Shown here: positions 1-8,152 of the stretch, one piece after another | Layout: every line of letters begins with the position of its first letter | Position numbering within the stretch: position 1 is the stretch's first letter | From: Candidatus Aminicenantota bacterium | Lineage (GTDB): Bacteria; Acidobacteriota; Aminicenantia; S016-38 | Assembly (NCBI GenBank): GCA_026987025.1 | Contig: JALSNJ010000024.1 | Coordinates: 1 to 36,003, forward strand | Length of the DNA: 36,003 nt | Reading direction: 5' to 3' | Notes under the pieces: generated by a model | What the model saw: only the letters and a program-made list of their open reading frames with translations | What the model was told of the DNA's origin: nothing | The model's database searches: none | Position numbers and translations under genes: made by a program

Positions 1-140
1 GGGAACTTGACACCGAGGAGAAGGTCAGGATATTGAAGTATTTAGTGGAAAAGGAGATACTTTTCTACGACCCCATAGAGCGGGCAGTGCAGCCCCACAG
101 CAAGACTATGCTCTTGGCCATAAGGGAAGTTCTAAGCTAA
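1..140 (+). CDS. C-terminus of a probable archaeal-type ATPase (partial)
   Basis: The frame beginning at base 3 stays open for 45 codons and stops at TAA 138-140. The tail includes KEILFYDPIERAVQPHSK followed by a short helix. This resembles the C-terminal winged-helix end of the archaeal-type ATPases (Pfam ATPase_2), which often close with a 'short beta, Y-D-P, R-x-x-Q-P/S' segment. The family assignment rests on this tail only, because the ATP-binding part lies outside the window. The gene converges on the DUF1573 gene with an 18-nt gap. A gene of what looks like the same family starts at 35301, so the two ends of the window may hold paralogues. Confidence 0.55.
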   Translation, partial: ELDTEEKVRILKYLVEKEILFYDPIERAVQPHSKTMLLAIREVLS

Positions 141-144
141 GGCA

Positions 145-165
145 GAGATTTTAGCCGGCTATCTC
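145..165. terminator. possible shared hairpin between convergent genes
   Basis: GAGAT at 145-149 pairs with ATCTC at 161-165, and the AGCCGGCT between them is self-complementary. It sits between the two convergent stop codons, where a bidirectional terminator is expected. There is no clear T-tract, so the call is weak. Confidence 0.2.
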
Positions 166-1082
166 ACCTTCAAGTTTACAGTTATTTCCTCCTCTCCCTT
201 CACATTGGAGCGGAAGGTGAGCCTTTCCTCCATGGGGGAGGATGGTGGTTTTTCCAGGGAAATCAAAAATATGTATCCCCCCGATACCCTGTGGAGGAAG
301 CAACGGAAGTGCTTGGGGCATTTCTCAAGGGTTATTCTGGCCCTTTCGTCCCTGGAGGTTATGGTAACCACCCTGTAGTTTATCCCGGAGTTTTTCCTGT
401 AGAAGATAAGGGAGGTGGGCATAGCCTTCAGAGTGCCTTCCACCATGCAGAGGTAGTTTATCCAAAGGACGGGTTTTTCAGGGATGTCCGTCTGGATTTT
501 TATGTATCCCCTGTTCTGTCCCGGCTTCATTCCCCTGAACCTCAAATCCACCCTCCATTTTCCCTTTTCCCTCTTGAATTCAGCCTCCACGGCGTTTTGA
601 GGGTTTGCTGAAATTCCGGTTATTTTGAAATTCGGGTATTTTTCCGAACTGAGCCACACCGTTGAGGTGGCTGTTTCCCCCTTGAATTTTCTCAGGAAAA
701 TAAACCTTCTCGGTTCAATCCTTACCGTGGGCTTTACCACTGCGGTTATGCTGAGGGTTATCGTGGGTAGGGAGGGGTCGTCGGTGTAGACCACAGCTCT
801 TTTCGTTATTTTTCCCTGATATCCTGATGTTCTAACCCTGAGGGTTATTTCCCCCTGCTGGCCGGGAGGTATGGTTTTGTCGTAGTTCACCGTGGTGCAT
901 CCGCATCCCGCAAGGACTTTCTTTATGGATATGGCTTTTTTTCCGGTGTTTTTTAGGACGAACTTGTGGATTATTGGTTTTCCCTCAGGAACCTCCCCTG
1001 CATCGTAGGCGGTGGACTTTATCCTTAGTCCTGAAGAGGCTAAAAGGGGGAATAGAAGCAGGATGCCCAGAGTCCTCTTCAT
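159..1082 (-). CDS. DUF1573 family secreted protein
   Basis: This 307-residue protein has an N-terminal signal peptide (residues 1-16, KRT followed by a Leu/Pro-rich core). The DUF1573 core spans about residues 24-115. Its hallmark is the cysteine pair in AGCGCTTVNYDKTIPPGQ, followed by a G-x-I-x-L-x-V beta strand. The rest is predicted beta-sandwich (two or three Ig-like folds). DUF1573 proteins are extracytoplasmic and of unknown biochemical role. Its ATG overlaps the last stop of the giant gene upstream (ATGA, 1079-1082), so it is probably translationally coupled to it. It is the only undamaged gene of this surface operon. Confidence 0.85.
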   Translation of the reverse strand: MKRTLGILLLFPLLASSGLRIKSTAYDAGEVPEGKPIIHKFVLKNTGKKAISIKKVLAGCGCTTVNYDKTIPPGQQGEITLRVRTSGYQGKITKRAVVYTDDPSLPTITLSITAVVKPTVRIEPRRFIFLRKFKGETATSTVWLSSEKYPNFKITGISANPQNAVEAEFKREKGKWRVDLRFRGMKPGQNRGYIKIQTDIPEKPVLWINYLCMVEGTLKAMPTSLIFYRKNSGINYRVVTITSRDERARITLEKCPKHFRCFLHRVSGGYIFLISLEKPPSSPMEERLTFRSNVKGEEEITVNLKVR

Positions 1083-1618
1083 TTTTCCCTCCTTATCTCT
1101 ATTCTGAGTTCCTTCAAAGAACCCCTGTAATAGGGTTGTTTGGGGGCTATTGTTATTGTCCAGGCTTCGGGTATAAGTTTAAACTCAAAAATCCCTCCCT
1201 CCGATGTGAGCTTTTCCCTGGAGCCGGCCTTGATCAAAATATTTGCTATGGTCTGCTCTCCCTGGTCTCTCCTTCCGTTTCCGTTGCTGTCCCTGTAAAC
1301 CACACCCTTTATGTGGGTGACGGGGGTCAGGCCGAAGAGCACTTCCCGGCTGTCCACAGTTATCACCCTTGATATCTCCGTGGTGGGGTAGAGGTTCTTT
1401 TCCATCTCGGCGGTGGAAAGCTGAAGGAGGACGGGCTTTAAGCCCACCGGCACGGTGGCCACTCCCTCTGAATCGGTGGAAAAGAGCCTGCCCTGGGAAT
1501 CCCTCAAGATTATCCCCGGTATCACGGTTTCTCCCTGATCGTATTTTCCGTTGGCGTTCCTGTCCAGGAATACCCTTACCTTCACCTCGGACAGGGGCCT
1601 GAACCTGAGGCCCTCCAC
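1079..1618 (-). CDS. SdrD_B/Cna_B-type C-terminal segment of the giant surface protein
   Basis: This 179-residue segment starts at a GTG with no signal peptide. The same frame is open further upstream to the TAA at 1655-1657, adding the residues RSSGERCEALWE. It holds two beta-sandwich domains of the SdrD_B/Cna_B type, each with an EF-hand-like loop: FLDRNANGKYDQGE (about residues 17-30) and YRDSNGNGRRDQGE (about 108-121). Such loops bind calcium in SdrD. It is almost certainly the detached C-terminus of the protein encoded by 1655-11689, not an independent gene. It ends in a TGA that overlaps the DUF1573 start. Confidence 0.6.
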   Translation of the reverse strand: MEGLRFRPLSEVKVRVFLDRNANGKYDQGETVIPGIILRDSQGRLFSTDSEGVATVPVGLKPVLLQLSTAEMEKNLYPTTEISRVITVDSREVLFGLTPVTHIKGVVYRDSNGNGRRDQGEQTIANILIKAGSREKLTSEGGIFEFKLIPEAWTITIAPKQPYYRGSLKELRIEIRREK

Positions 1619-1654
1619 TTCCCAGAGGGCTTCGCACCTTTCCCCGGAGGACCT

Positions 1655-1657
1655 TTA
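1655..1657 (-). other. in-frame TAA before the SdrD_B domains
   Basis: The minus-strand context is TTC TTC CCT TAA AGG TCC TCC, read F-F-P-stop-R-S-S. The same frame resumes and reaches the calcium-loop domains within about 35 codons. A domain order of DUF11 then SdrD_B is usual, and gene A in this operon has it uninterrupted. Confidence 0.7.
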
Positions 1658-4090
1658 AGGGAAGAAGGGGGTGTATCCTGTGTATCCTATGGCCCGGAGG
1701 CTTCCCTTTATGGAGGAGGCCTGGAGCTTCCCGGGTATCAGGGCCTGGTAGGAGTAGTCAAGGATTTCCCCCTGGTTCAGATACTGATACTTCCAGAGGA
1801 AGGGTTCAAGGAGGCTCAGCTGAGGTTTAGCCTGGCTGGAGAGGTAAACGAGCCCAGGCTGGAATTTCGCCTCAATGAGAAGCTGTGGCAGGTCCTTGGC
1901 CCTGGAGTAAGCCACCGGACATATATTTCTCGTGGTAACCCTGAAGGTCAAGAGGTCCCCTGGTTCCGCCACAAGTTTTTTAGCTCCCTTTATTATCACT
2001 ATGTTCCTGGGGGGCAGGGAAAGAATCCTTGAATTCTGGCCCTCCCTATAGAGAACTTCCCATCCGCTCTGGAGGAAGTGGTCAAGGAAGTCAAAGGTTA
2101 TCCCCTGATATGCTGACATGGCTTCCAGATAAAGGGCTATTCCCCCAAGGTCCGTTCTGTAGATTATGCCCTGGGGTCTTGTCTCGTGTTCTTCTATCGG
2201 GATTCCCAGATCCCTCCTGTAGAATTTCTGGGCTTCCTCAGCGTATCCTTCGCTTTCCTCGCCCAGAAGCCTCGCCGCAATGGCCCTGGCGGCTGCCCAC
2301 TTCAGGTCCATCTTTCTTGAACCGAGCAGGGCTCTGAGTTCACCCTCAAAATAAGGGAGAAGTTTTGGGGAAGCCGAAAGGAGCAAAAGGTCCTCAGGGC
2401 TAATCCCTCCCTGGGATTTGGGCAGGAGGTCCAGGAGGAAGTCCTCACCGAAGACCAGGTAGAACTTTGCCACGGTCATTTTCCCTGCCTTCTCCGGAGA
2501 GGGCAGAATTTCGTATTGGCCCTCCCCCCTCTTCAGAATTACCACCTTTTCGGGTATGTATCCTATCTCCCTGAACTTTTCAATCAGCAGGGCGTAGAGC
2601 TTTTCCTCCACCCCCATACCCAGGGCTTTTCTCGCCAACAGGTAGCTGGCTAAGGTATCCGTGCTGTAGGAATAATCCTCCTCAAGGGGCTCAAGCCTCC
2701 AGGGGCTCTCTATTCTTCCCTTTATGGATAGGGATTCCCCGGGGACTATTAGCCTTTCCCCCTCTTCAAGGCCTGGGGCAATTTTCTCTAAGGTTCTGAT
2801 GTAGGAGCGGGCCAGGTATATGAGCTGCCTTCCCGTCTCCGAATATACATCCCTTCTTTCTACGAGTTTCCTTCCCATGTTTGCCAGGTAAAGGGCATAG
2901 AGGGAAACCCTGGAGGTTGAAGTCTCCAGGCTGTCGGAGGCCACATCCAGGAACTCCGGCGGGAATATCATCTTCAGGGATTTGAGGCCCCGGGGCAGGG
3001 ACACCTCCGATTGGCTCAGGAAAACATTGGGAAGGTCCTGGGTTCTTCCCATAACCGCAATTATCGGGGATTTCCTCGGGAATCGGAGGTAGTTGTAAAG
3101 GGTAATGGCCGGGTATTTAAGCCTCCATGCGTGGTCCTTGCGGAAGAAAAGGCCTGCCTCGTCCATTCCCTTGTAAACTGCCTTGAAAAGAACCCCGCTT
3201 CCTTCGGTCTCGGAGGCCATGGTCAGGGCAGCAAGGTCCCTCAGTCTGAGCTCGTACTGGAAGTTTGAGGTTTGAAGGGCCACGAGCCCTATGGGCTTCA
3301 GATAGTTTTTCAGGATGGACCTGAGGAATTCCCCGGCCACTGGCTCGCTCAGGTGGGAGGCCACAAAATAGGCCAGGGCCAAATCCTCTACGCTATTCAT
3401 TTTCGCCTTTCCTTTTTCCAGGGCTTCCTTTATCCTCAGGATTTTTTCCTTGGCCATGGGATAATTACCTTCCTCAAGCAGGGTCAGGGCCAGGAAAATC
3501 TCCCCTTCAAGGTCTTTGGCCTTGAATTTTCCAATTTTAAGGCCCTTCCTCAGGGCAGGTAGCATCGTCTTCGCCTTTCCATATCCCTGCCCTGCCAGCC
3601 TGCTTAAAGAGTAGTAGAGGACGGCCCTCTGGGTTCTGGAGGCCCTTTCCTTGGATGGCAAGATGCTCCCACCCTCGGTAATGGTCCAGTGGGAGGGGAT
3701 TTTTCCCTGGTCTGCCAGCCAGTTCAGCTGTTTTTCAATGACCTTCCTCATCCCTTCCCTGGCAGAGGGGTCCGCAATTTCAGCAAGGGCCTCATTCAAG
3801 GCGAGGAGCTGGAAGGCCATCTGGGATGGGGTTATCTTTCGGTCAAGGTTTTCAACCTTCCATCCCCTTTCCGATCTGGATATGTAGGCTCCTGCATAGG
3901 GCATCCACAGGAGGTTGTCCCCGATGGTGAGGCCGAATCCTGAGTGGAAGAGGAGTTCCTCAAGGTTGAAGAGGGCGTAGTTTTTCAGCCTTTCCGCCAT
4001 CCTCCTTTGTGGATATTTGCCCGAATGCCAAAGGTGAAGGGCGGCAAAGGAGGCGAAGAGGGCATCCTCCGTGCGGAAGTAGGGGTCCAC
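1655..4090 (-). CDS. alpha-helical domain plus DUF11 segment of the giant surface protein
   Basis: The open stretch is 811 codons from a GTG, and the frame extends five codons further up to the TAG at 4106-4108. It has no signal peptide and no ribosome-binding site of its own. About residues 1-640 are helix-rich with repeated aromatic and Leu patterns (for example LFASFAALHLWHSGKYPQRR), recalling alpha/alpha-barrel or toroid folds, but I do not recognise a catalytic motif. About residues 680-810 return to a DUF11-like beta-sandwich ending GYTGYTPFFP. It stops at TAA 1655-1657 and the same frame continues into SdrD_B domains. I treat it as an internal part of one protein. Confidence 0.6.
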   Translation of the reverse strand: MDPYFRTEDALFASFAALHLWHSGKYPQRRMAERLKNYALFNLEELLFHSGFGLTIGDNLLWMPYAGAYISRSERGWKVENLDRKITPSQMAFQLLALNEALAEIADPSAREGMRKVIEKQLNWLADQGKIPSHWTITEGGSILPSKERASRTQRAVLYYSLSRLAGQGYGKAKTMLPALRKGLKIGKFKAKDLEGEIFLALTLLEEGNYPMAKEKILRIKEALEKGKAKMNSVEDLALAYFVASHLSEPVAGEFLRSILKNYLKPIGLVALQTSNFQYELRLRDLAALTMASETEGSGVLFKAVYKGMDEAGLFFRKDHAWRLKYPAITLYNYLRFPRKSPIIAVMGRTQDLPNVFLSQSEVSLPRGLKSLKMIFPPEFLDVASDSLETSTSRVSLYALYLANMGRKLVERRDVYSETGRQLIYLARSYIRTLEKIAPGLEEGERLIVPGESLSIKGRIESPWRLEPLEEDYSYSTDTLASYLLARKALGMGVEEKLYALLIEKFREIGYIPEKVVILKRGEGQYEILPSPEKAGKMTVAKFYLVFGEDFLLDLLPKSQGGISPEDLLLLSASPKLLPYFEGELRALLGSRKMDLKWAAARAIAARLLGEESEGYAEEAQKFYRRDLGIPIEEHETRPQGIIYRTDLGGIALYLEAMSAYQGITFDFLDHFLQSGWEVLYREGQNSRILSLPPRNIVIIKGAKKLVAEPGDLLTFRVTTRNICPVAYSRAKDLPQLLIEAKFQPGLVYLSSQAKPQLSLLEPFLWKYQYLNQGEILDYSYQALIPGKLQASSIKGSLRAIGYTGYTPFFP

Positions 4091-4105
4091 TATGGAGAAG
4101 TAGCC

Positions 4106-4108
4106 CTA
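4106..4108 (-). other. in-frame TAG between DUF11 and helical domains
   Basis: The minus-strand context is CAT CTT CCG TAG GGC TAC TTC TCC, read H-L-P-stop-G-Y-F-S. The 811-codon stretch that follows has no start signals of its own, so it probably belonged to the same protein. Confidence 0.75.
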
Positions 4109-7100
4109 CGGAAGATGGGTAATTCCGTAGGGCTTTTCCTCTATGTGCAGGCAGCACTCTCCAACCTCCCTCCTTAAAACGGTGCAGCAGGATTCCTGGG
4201 GTGAGTTAATCCCGGTTCCGTCCTGGGCCCATCCCCTGGCCTGGGCGTTGTTGCAGTATCTTCCCGGGTCAGTATCAACAGGGGCTATGGCGCTGTATCT
4301 CAGGATGTGGGATTCTCCCTGGGAGAGGTCTCCTATCCTCCATGTGAGCCTCTGGCCGGAAACTTCAGGGTCAGGTATCCTGGAATTGTCAAGCAGAGAG
4401 GAGTTTTTCACATACTGGAAGTGGTCAGGGAGGGTGTCCTCAACGGAAACATTTTCAGCCTTCCCGTCTCCGGAGTTTCTTATTTCAAGTTCAAAGTCGT
4501 AGATTCCCCCTGGGATCTGGGCCCTGGGACACTTCTTTCTCAGTTCCAGAACAGGGGCTCCGCAGACCAGCTTAACCCCGCACTGGTTTGCCTCTTGGCT
4601 GTAAGAGGCCCTTCCGCAATCGTCCGTGGCAGAGACCCTTAAGGTGTCCGCCAGGGTCTTGCCGCAGGCATCGGAGGAAGGCTTCAGGATTATCCTGAGC
4701 TGGAGGGTTTCCCCTGGCCTTAGTTTGAATTTACCGTACCTCCAGATTAAAACTCCCTGGGCTCCCTGGGAGGGTCCCTCTTCAGGGGAAGCTCCGACGC
4801 TTATGTAATTCCAGAGGCTCCATCCAGGAGGAAGGTCCTCCTCAACCTCTATATTCGTAAGCTCGGAAGCGTTATCGCCATTATTGGTTATGTTAAGTAT
4901 GTATTCAACCTTATCCTTCAGGGTCACTATGCTGGCTTCAGGACAGACCCTGTCCACGGAGAGGGCAGGGCAGAGGAGTCTGATGTTTACCGATGAGGAG
5001 TCGTCCGGATCGTTGTCGTCGGGGTCGCAGCCAGAGGTGTCAAAGGGGGTTCCGCTTCCGTCATCGGCTTCCACCTTAAAGGTGTTGGTGAAAACCCTTC
5101 CCCTGGTAATGCAGGAGGCAGCCCTTGCTCTGTATCTGAGCTGCAACTCTTCCCCTCTGGGAACTCCTCCGTGTAGAAGCGCTCCTATGTCCCAGCTCAG
5201 GGTCCTTCCGGATATTACAGGGTCGTTGGTGTAGCTTCCCCCTGGCCATGTGGCCACGGTGGAATTCCTGACATAGGTGAATCCAGGGGGCAGTTCGTCT
5301 GTTATTTTAATGTGATAGGCGTTAAGAAAGCCCACATTTTCTACCCTGAGGAGGAACTCCACATCCTGGCACGCGTTGAGCCTTTCCCTGGAGGCCGTTT
5401 TTTCCGTGATCAGGCCTCCGCCGCACACGGTATTTACTTGCTTTTCGTTGTTCCCACCGTTGCACTCACAGACAGAATCCCCTTCGTCAAGGACGAATCT
5501 GAAATTGTGGGAATCGCATTCTGAATAAGGAGGAGAGGTGAAGTTAACATTCACAGTGGAGTTTCTCGGCACATTTAGGGTCTGGGTGTAGATGAGGGTG
5601 TTGTGTTCGTCGTAAACATTAAGGACCACCCCTGAAGCGTCCCCATAACCAGCATTAAGAACGGAAAGGTTGAAGTCCAAAGATGCGTCGGCATTACAAT
5701 TGTAGGATATGTCCCCTATCTGAAGGTCAGGCTCGTCAAGGTTGTAGGTCCAGTTGAGGGTATTGTTGGAGGAGGAAAGTTCACATATCTGGGCATTGGG
5801 GTCCAGGACTACTGTGAAGTCTATGCTCTGGGAGGAACAATCGTATGGCCATTGATTCACGATCAGCGTTTGGGGAACCCCTGGCTGAAGGGGAAGGGTC
5901 CCGCCGAGGGAGGTGAAGGTGTAGGTTTGATGATGGCCCATGTTGTCGGAAATTTCTATGTTGAAGTCCTCACTTAGGGCTTCGCAACCGTCGTTGGAGA
6001 CGGTCAACTGAAGTTGAAGATTTTCGTCGGAGGCACAGGAGGTTCCCATTGACTGAATGTGAAGGTCAGGGTAGGGCAGGTGATAGGAGGCGGTGGCGGT
6101 GTTGTTGCCGCTGGCACACTCGCAGACCTCCTGCTGGGAGTCCACGGTGGCGGTTATGTTGAAGTCGCAGGTGTAGGGAGCTGAGGTGAAGTCCCTGCTC
6201 CAGTTGAAGGTAACGGTCTGGGAAGCCCCCACCGCCAGGGGAAGGGGCCCTCCAAGGTCCGCATGATACCACTTCTCGTCGGACCACCCCTGACCGTCGC
6301 TTACGCTTATCCTGAAATCATCGGTTATAGGGCCGTTTCCCTGATTGGATATTTGAATCTGAATTTCACCGCTTATGGTTCCATCGTTGTTGCAGGTGGT
6401 AGAGGGTGAGACCGAATCCACCACCAGGTCCGGGGATGTGTTGGTGTAATCGTAATTAATGGTATTGTCAGTCCCGTCGCATTCGCATATGTCGTCGTTG
6501 TAGTCCACCGTGGCAGTGAATCTAACCGAAGCCGGGGAACAGGATGTGGGCCAGTTGGTGAAGTTTACGGTGGTGGAGGCACCGGCAGCCAGGGAGGATA
6601 TGGTTATGTCCTGGTTGTGTCCCAGATTGTCCTCCAGGTGAACCACGAAGTTGGAAGCGTCGTTGCATCCGTCGTTTTCAATTACCACCTGAACCAGGGT
6701 ATTTCCATCGGAACTGCATGTGGGGGTTATGGAGTTTACTTTAAGATTATAGGATGGGGTGTGATAGTTGATGGTCCTCGTGTTGTTTCCTTCGTTGCAC
6801 TCGCAGACTTCATCGTCGGAGTCAACCTTTATCTCTATGGTAGAATCGCAGACCATACAATCAAGGGGCCAGTCCACATAAACCGTCCTTACTGAATGGG
6901 CTGGGATTGGGAGGCTTCCTCCAAAATCCGCCGAGTAATACCCCATGGTGGACCATCCGTGGTTGTCCGATACAGTTATCTTAAAGTCCTTGTCCACGGG
7001 GGCATCGCCGTCGTTCCTCACCCTTATCCTTATCCTTGCGGAGGTGTTCCCGTCGGAGGAGCAGGTGAACTCTCCCCGGGAACCTCCCCCTATTCTAAGG

Positions 7101-8032
7101 TCCGGAAGTTGGACCAGGGCCGTATCCGAGGAGGTTATCCCGCTTTGGCAGCTGTATTCCCCCGTGGTGTTGGGGTCCCCGTCAAAGGAACCGCATCCCC
7201 AGGTGGCCTCCACTGTGTTCGTGGTGTGGGATGCGTTGCAGTTTGGAGGAGAGGTGGCGTGGGCCGTAATCTGGAAGGTTTTTGAGTCTCCGGAATTCAG
7301 GGGGCCGAATTCCCATCCCCATCTCTGGGGGTCCCCTCCCAGCTGGGTTCCTCCGGAATCGTGGACGAGGCTATCCCCCAGGGTGTCCTCAATCCTTACC
7401 CAGTCAGCATCTCCAGTGCCGTTGTTGGAGACGGTTATAGTCCAGGTGACTGTATCGGTGGGGTCCGAGCAGTCCAGGGCTACGGTGGAGGGCTCTTTGG
7501 TTATGGTGAGCTGGGGATAGAGGGCGGTTATTTGCTCTGTGGTGCTTATGTTGTATTGGGTATCGTTGCAGCAGTCGTAAAAATAAAGGGTAAATCCCAT
7601 ATCTGAGGTTACAAAGCAATCGGCGGATACCGAGAAGACCAGCTGTGCCGATTGATGGGCAGGTATGGTATCGCAAAGGTTATTGGCAGCATCTGCAAGG
7701 TCGTAGTAGATGAGCTGATTGCCGGAAACTACGGGGTCCGCCGTTCCACCCCATCCTCCAGGACAGGTAATGGAGGAGGAGCCCGGCTGGTAGGTCATTC
7801 CCGGCGGCAGGGTGATAACCAGGTCCACCGCGCCGGCGTCGGTGGCTCCGTTGTTGGAGATGTCCACCGTGAAGGTGGCAGAGCCTGAGCAGGAATTGAT
7901 GCTGGTGGGGGATACGGAAATTCCCATGTTTAGGGCCGGCTCCCTGGTGGAGGAATTGGTATCCGTGACCCCGGTGGTTGAAAGGCATGCCCCTGGCTCG
8001 GAGTCTGGATTGGTGGAGGAGCTTCCGTCCAC
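4106..8032 (-). CDS. DUF11/CARDB repeat segment of the giant surface protein
   Basis: This is a 1,308-codon open stretch with no signal peptide; the frame is open upstream to the TAA at 8150-8152. It begins with two DUF11-type domains (motifs such as LTITKEPS and VTWTITVSNNGTGDADWV). About residues 310-880 hold five CARDB-like repeats, each ending near a Cys-x-Cys and an Asn pair (VCECNEGNN, ICECDGTDN, VCECASGNN, ICELSSSNN, VCECNGGNN). Three further DUF11 repeats follow (DELPPGFTYV, EDLPPGWSLW, EDTLPDHFQYV). The many cysteines suggest disulfides in an extracellular protein. It ends in PYGITHLP and TAG, after which the frame continues GYFSIVDPYF. Confidence 0.65.
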   Translation of the reverse strand: MDGSSSTNPDSEPGACLSTTGVTDTNSSTREPALNMGISVSPTSINSCSGSATFTVDISNNGATDAGAVDLVITLPPGMTYQPGSSSITCPGGWGGTADPVVSGNQLIYYDLADAANNLCDTIPAHQSAQLVFSVSADCFVTSDMGFTLYFYDCCNDTQYNISTTEQITALYPQLTITKEPSTVALDCSDPTDTVTWTITVSNNGTGDADWVRIEDTLGDSLVHDSGGTQLGGDPQRWGWEFGPLNSGDSKTFQITAHATSPPNCNASHTTNTVEATWGCGSFDGDPNTTGEYSCQSGITSSDTALVQLPDLRIGGGSRGEFTCSSDGNTSARIRIRVRNDGDAPVDKDFKITVSDNHGWSTMGYYSADFGGSLPIPAHSVRTVYVDWPLDCMVCDSTIEIKVDSDDEVCECNEGNNTRTINYHTPSYNLKVNSITPTCSSDGNTLVQVVIENDGCNDASNFVVHLEDNLGHNQDITISSLAAGASTTVNFTNWPTSCSPASVRFTATVDYNDDICECDGTDNTINYDYTNTSPDLVVDSVSPSTTCNNDGTISGEIQIQISNQGNGPITDDFRISVSDGQGWSDEKWYHADLGGPLPLAVGASQTVTFNWSRDFTSAPYTCDFNITATVDSQQEVCECASGNNTATASYHLPYPDLHIQSMGTSCASDENLQLQLTVSNDGCEALSEDFNIEISDNMGHHQTYTFTSLGGTLPLQPGVPQTLIVNQWPYDCSSQSIDFTVVLDPNAQICELSSSNNTLNWTYNLDEPDLQIGDISYNCNADASLDFNLSVLNAGYGDASGVVLNVYDEHNTLIYTQTLNVPRNSTVNVNFTSPPYSECDSHNFRFVLDEGDSVCECNGGNNEKQVNTVCGGGLITEKTASRERLNACQDVEFLLRVENVGFLNAYHIKITDELPPGFTYVRNSTVATWPGGSYTNDPVISGRTLSWDIGALLHGGVPRGEELQLRYRARAASCITRGRVFTNTFKVEADDGSGTPFDTSGCDPDDNDPDDSSSVNIRLLCPALSVDRVCPEASIVTLKDKVEYILNITNNGDNASELTNIEVEEDLPPGWSLWNYISVGASPEEGPSQGAQGVLIWRYGKFKLRPGETLQLRIILKPSSDACGKTLADTLRVSATDDCGRASYSQEANQCGVKLVCGAPVLELRKKCPRAQIPGGIYDFELEIRNSGDGKAENVSVEDTLPDHFQYVKNSSLLDNSRIPDPEVSGQRLTWRIGDLSQGESHILRYSAIAPVDTDPGRYCNNAQARGWAQDGTGINSPQESCCTVLRREVGECCLHIEEKPYGITHLP

Positions 8033-8149
8033 ATCCCCGCATCCCCAGTAGGCGGTTACGGTGTTGTCCAGGTCGTGGCTACAGGGGGCAGAATCGGTCT
8101 GGGCCGTAAGGGTAAGCGTGGCCGTTTCCCCGTCGGGAAGGTTCTTTAT

Positions 8150-8152
8150 TTA
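8150..8152 (-). other. in-frame TAA inside a DUF11 domain
   Basis: The minus-strand context is GTT TAC TGG TAA ATA AAG AAC CTT, read V-Y-W-stop-I-K-N-L. The downstream sequence finishes the DUF11 domain, including an LDNTVTAYWGCG phrase that parallels LDNVADARWGCDGG earlier in the same protein. A single base change from CAA (Gln) or TAC/TAT (Tyr) would restore the frame. Confidence 0.85.

Noticed and set aside
4143-8051. Many long plus-strand open frames opposite the giant surface gene
   Set aside because: They lack recognisable domains and arise from the Gly/Ser/Thr/Asn-rich codons of the DUF11 and CARDB repeats on the minus strand.
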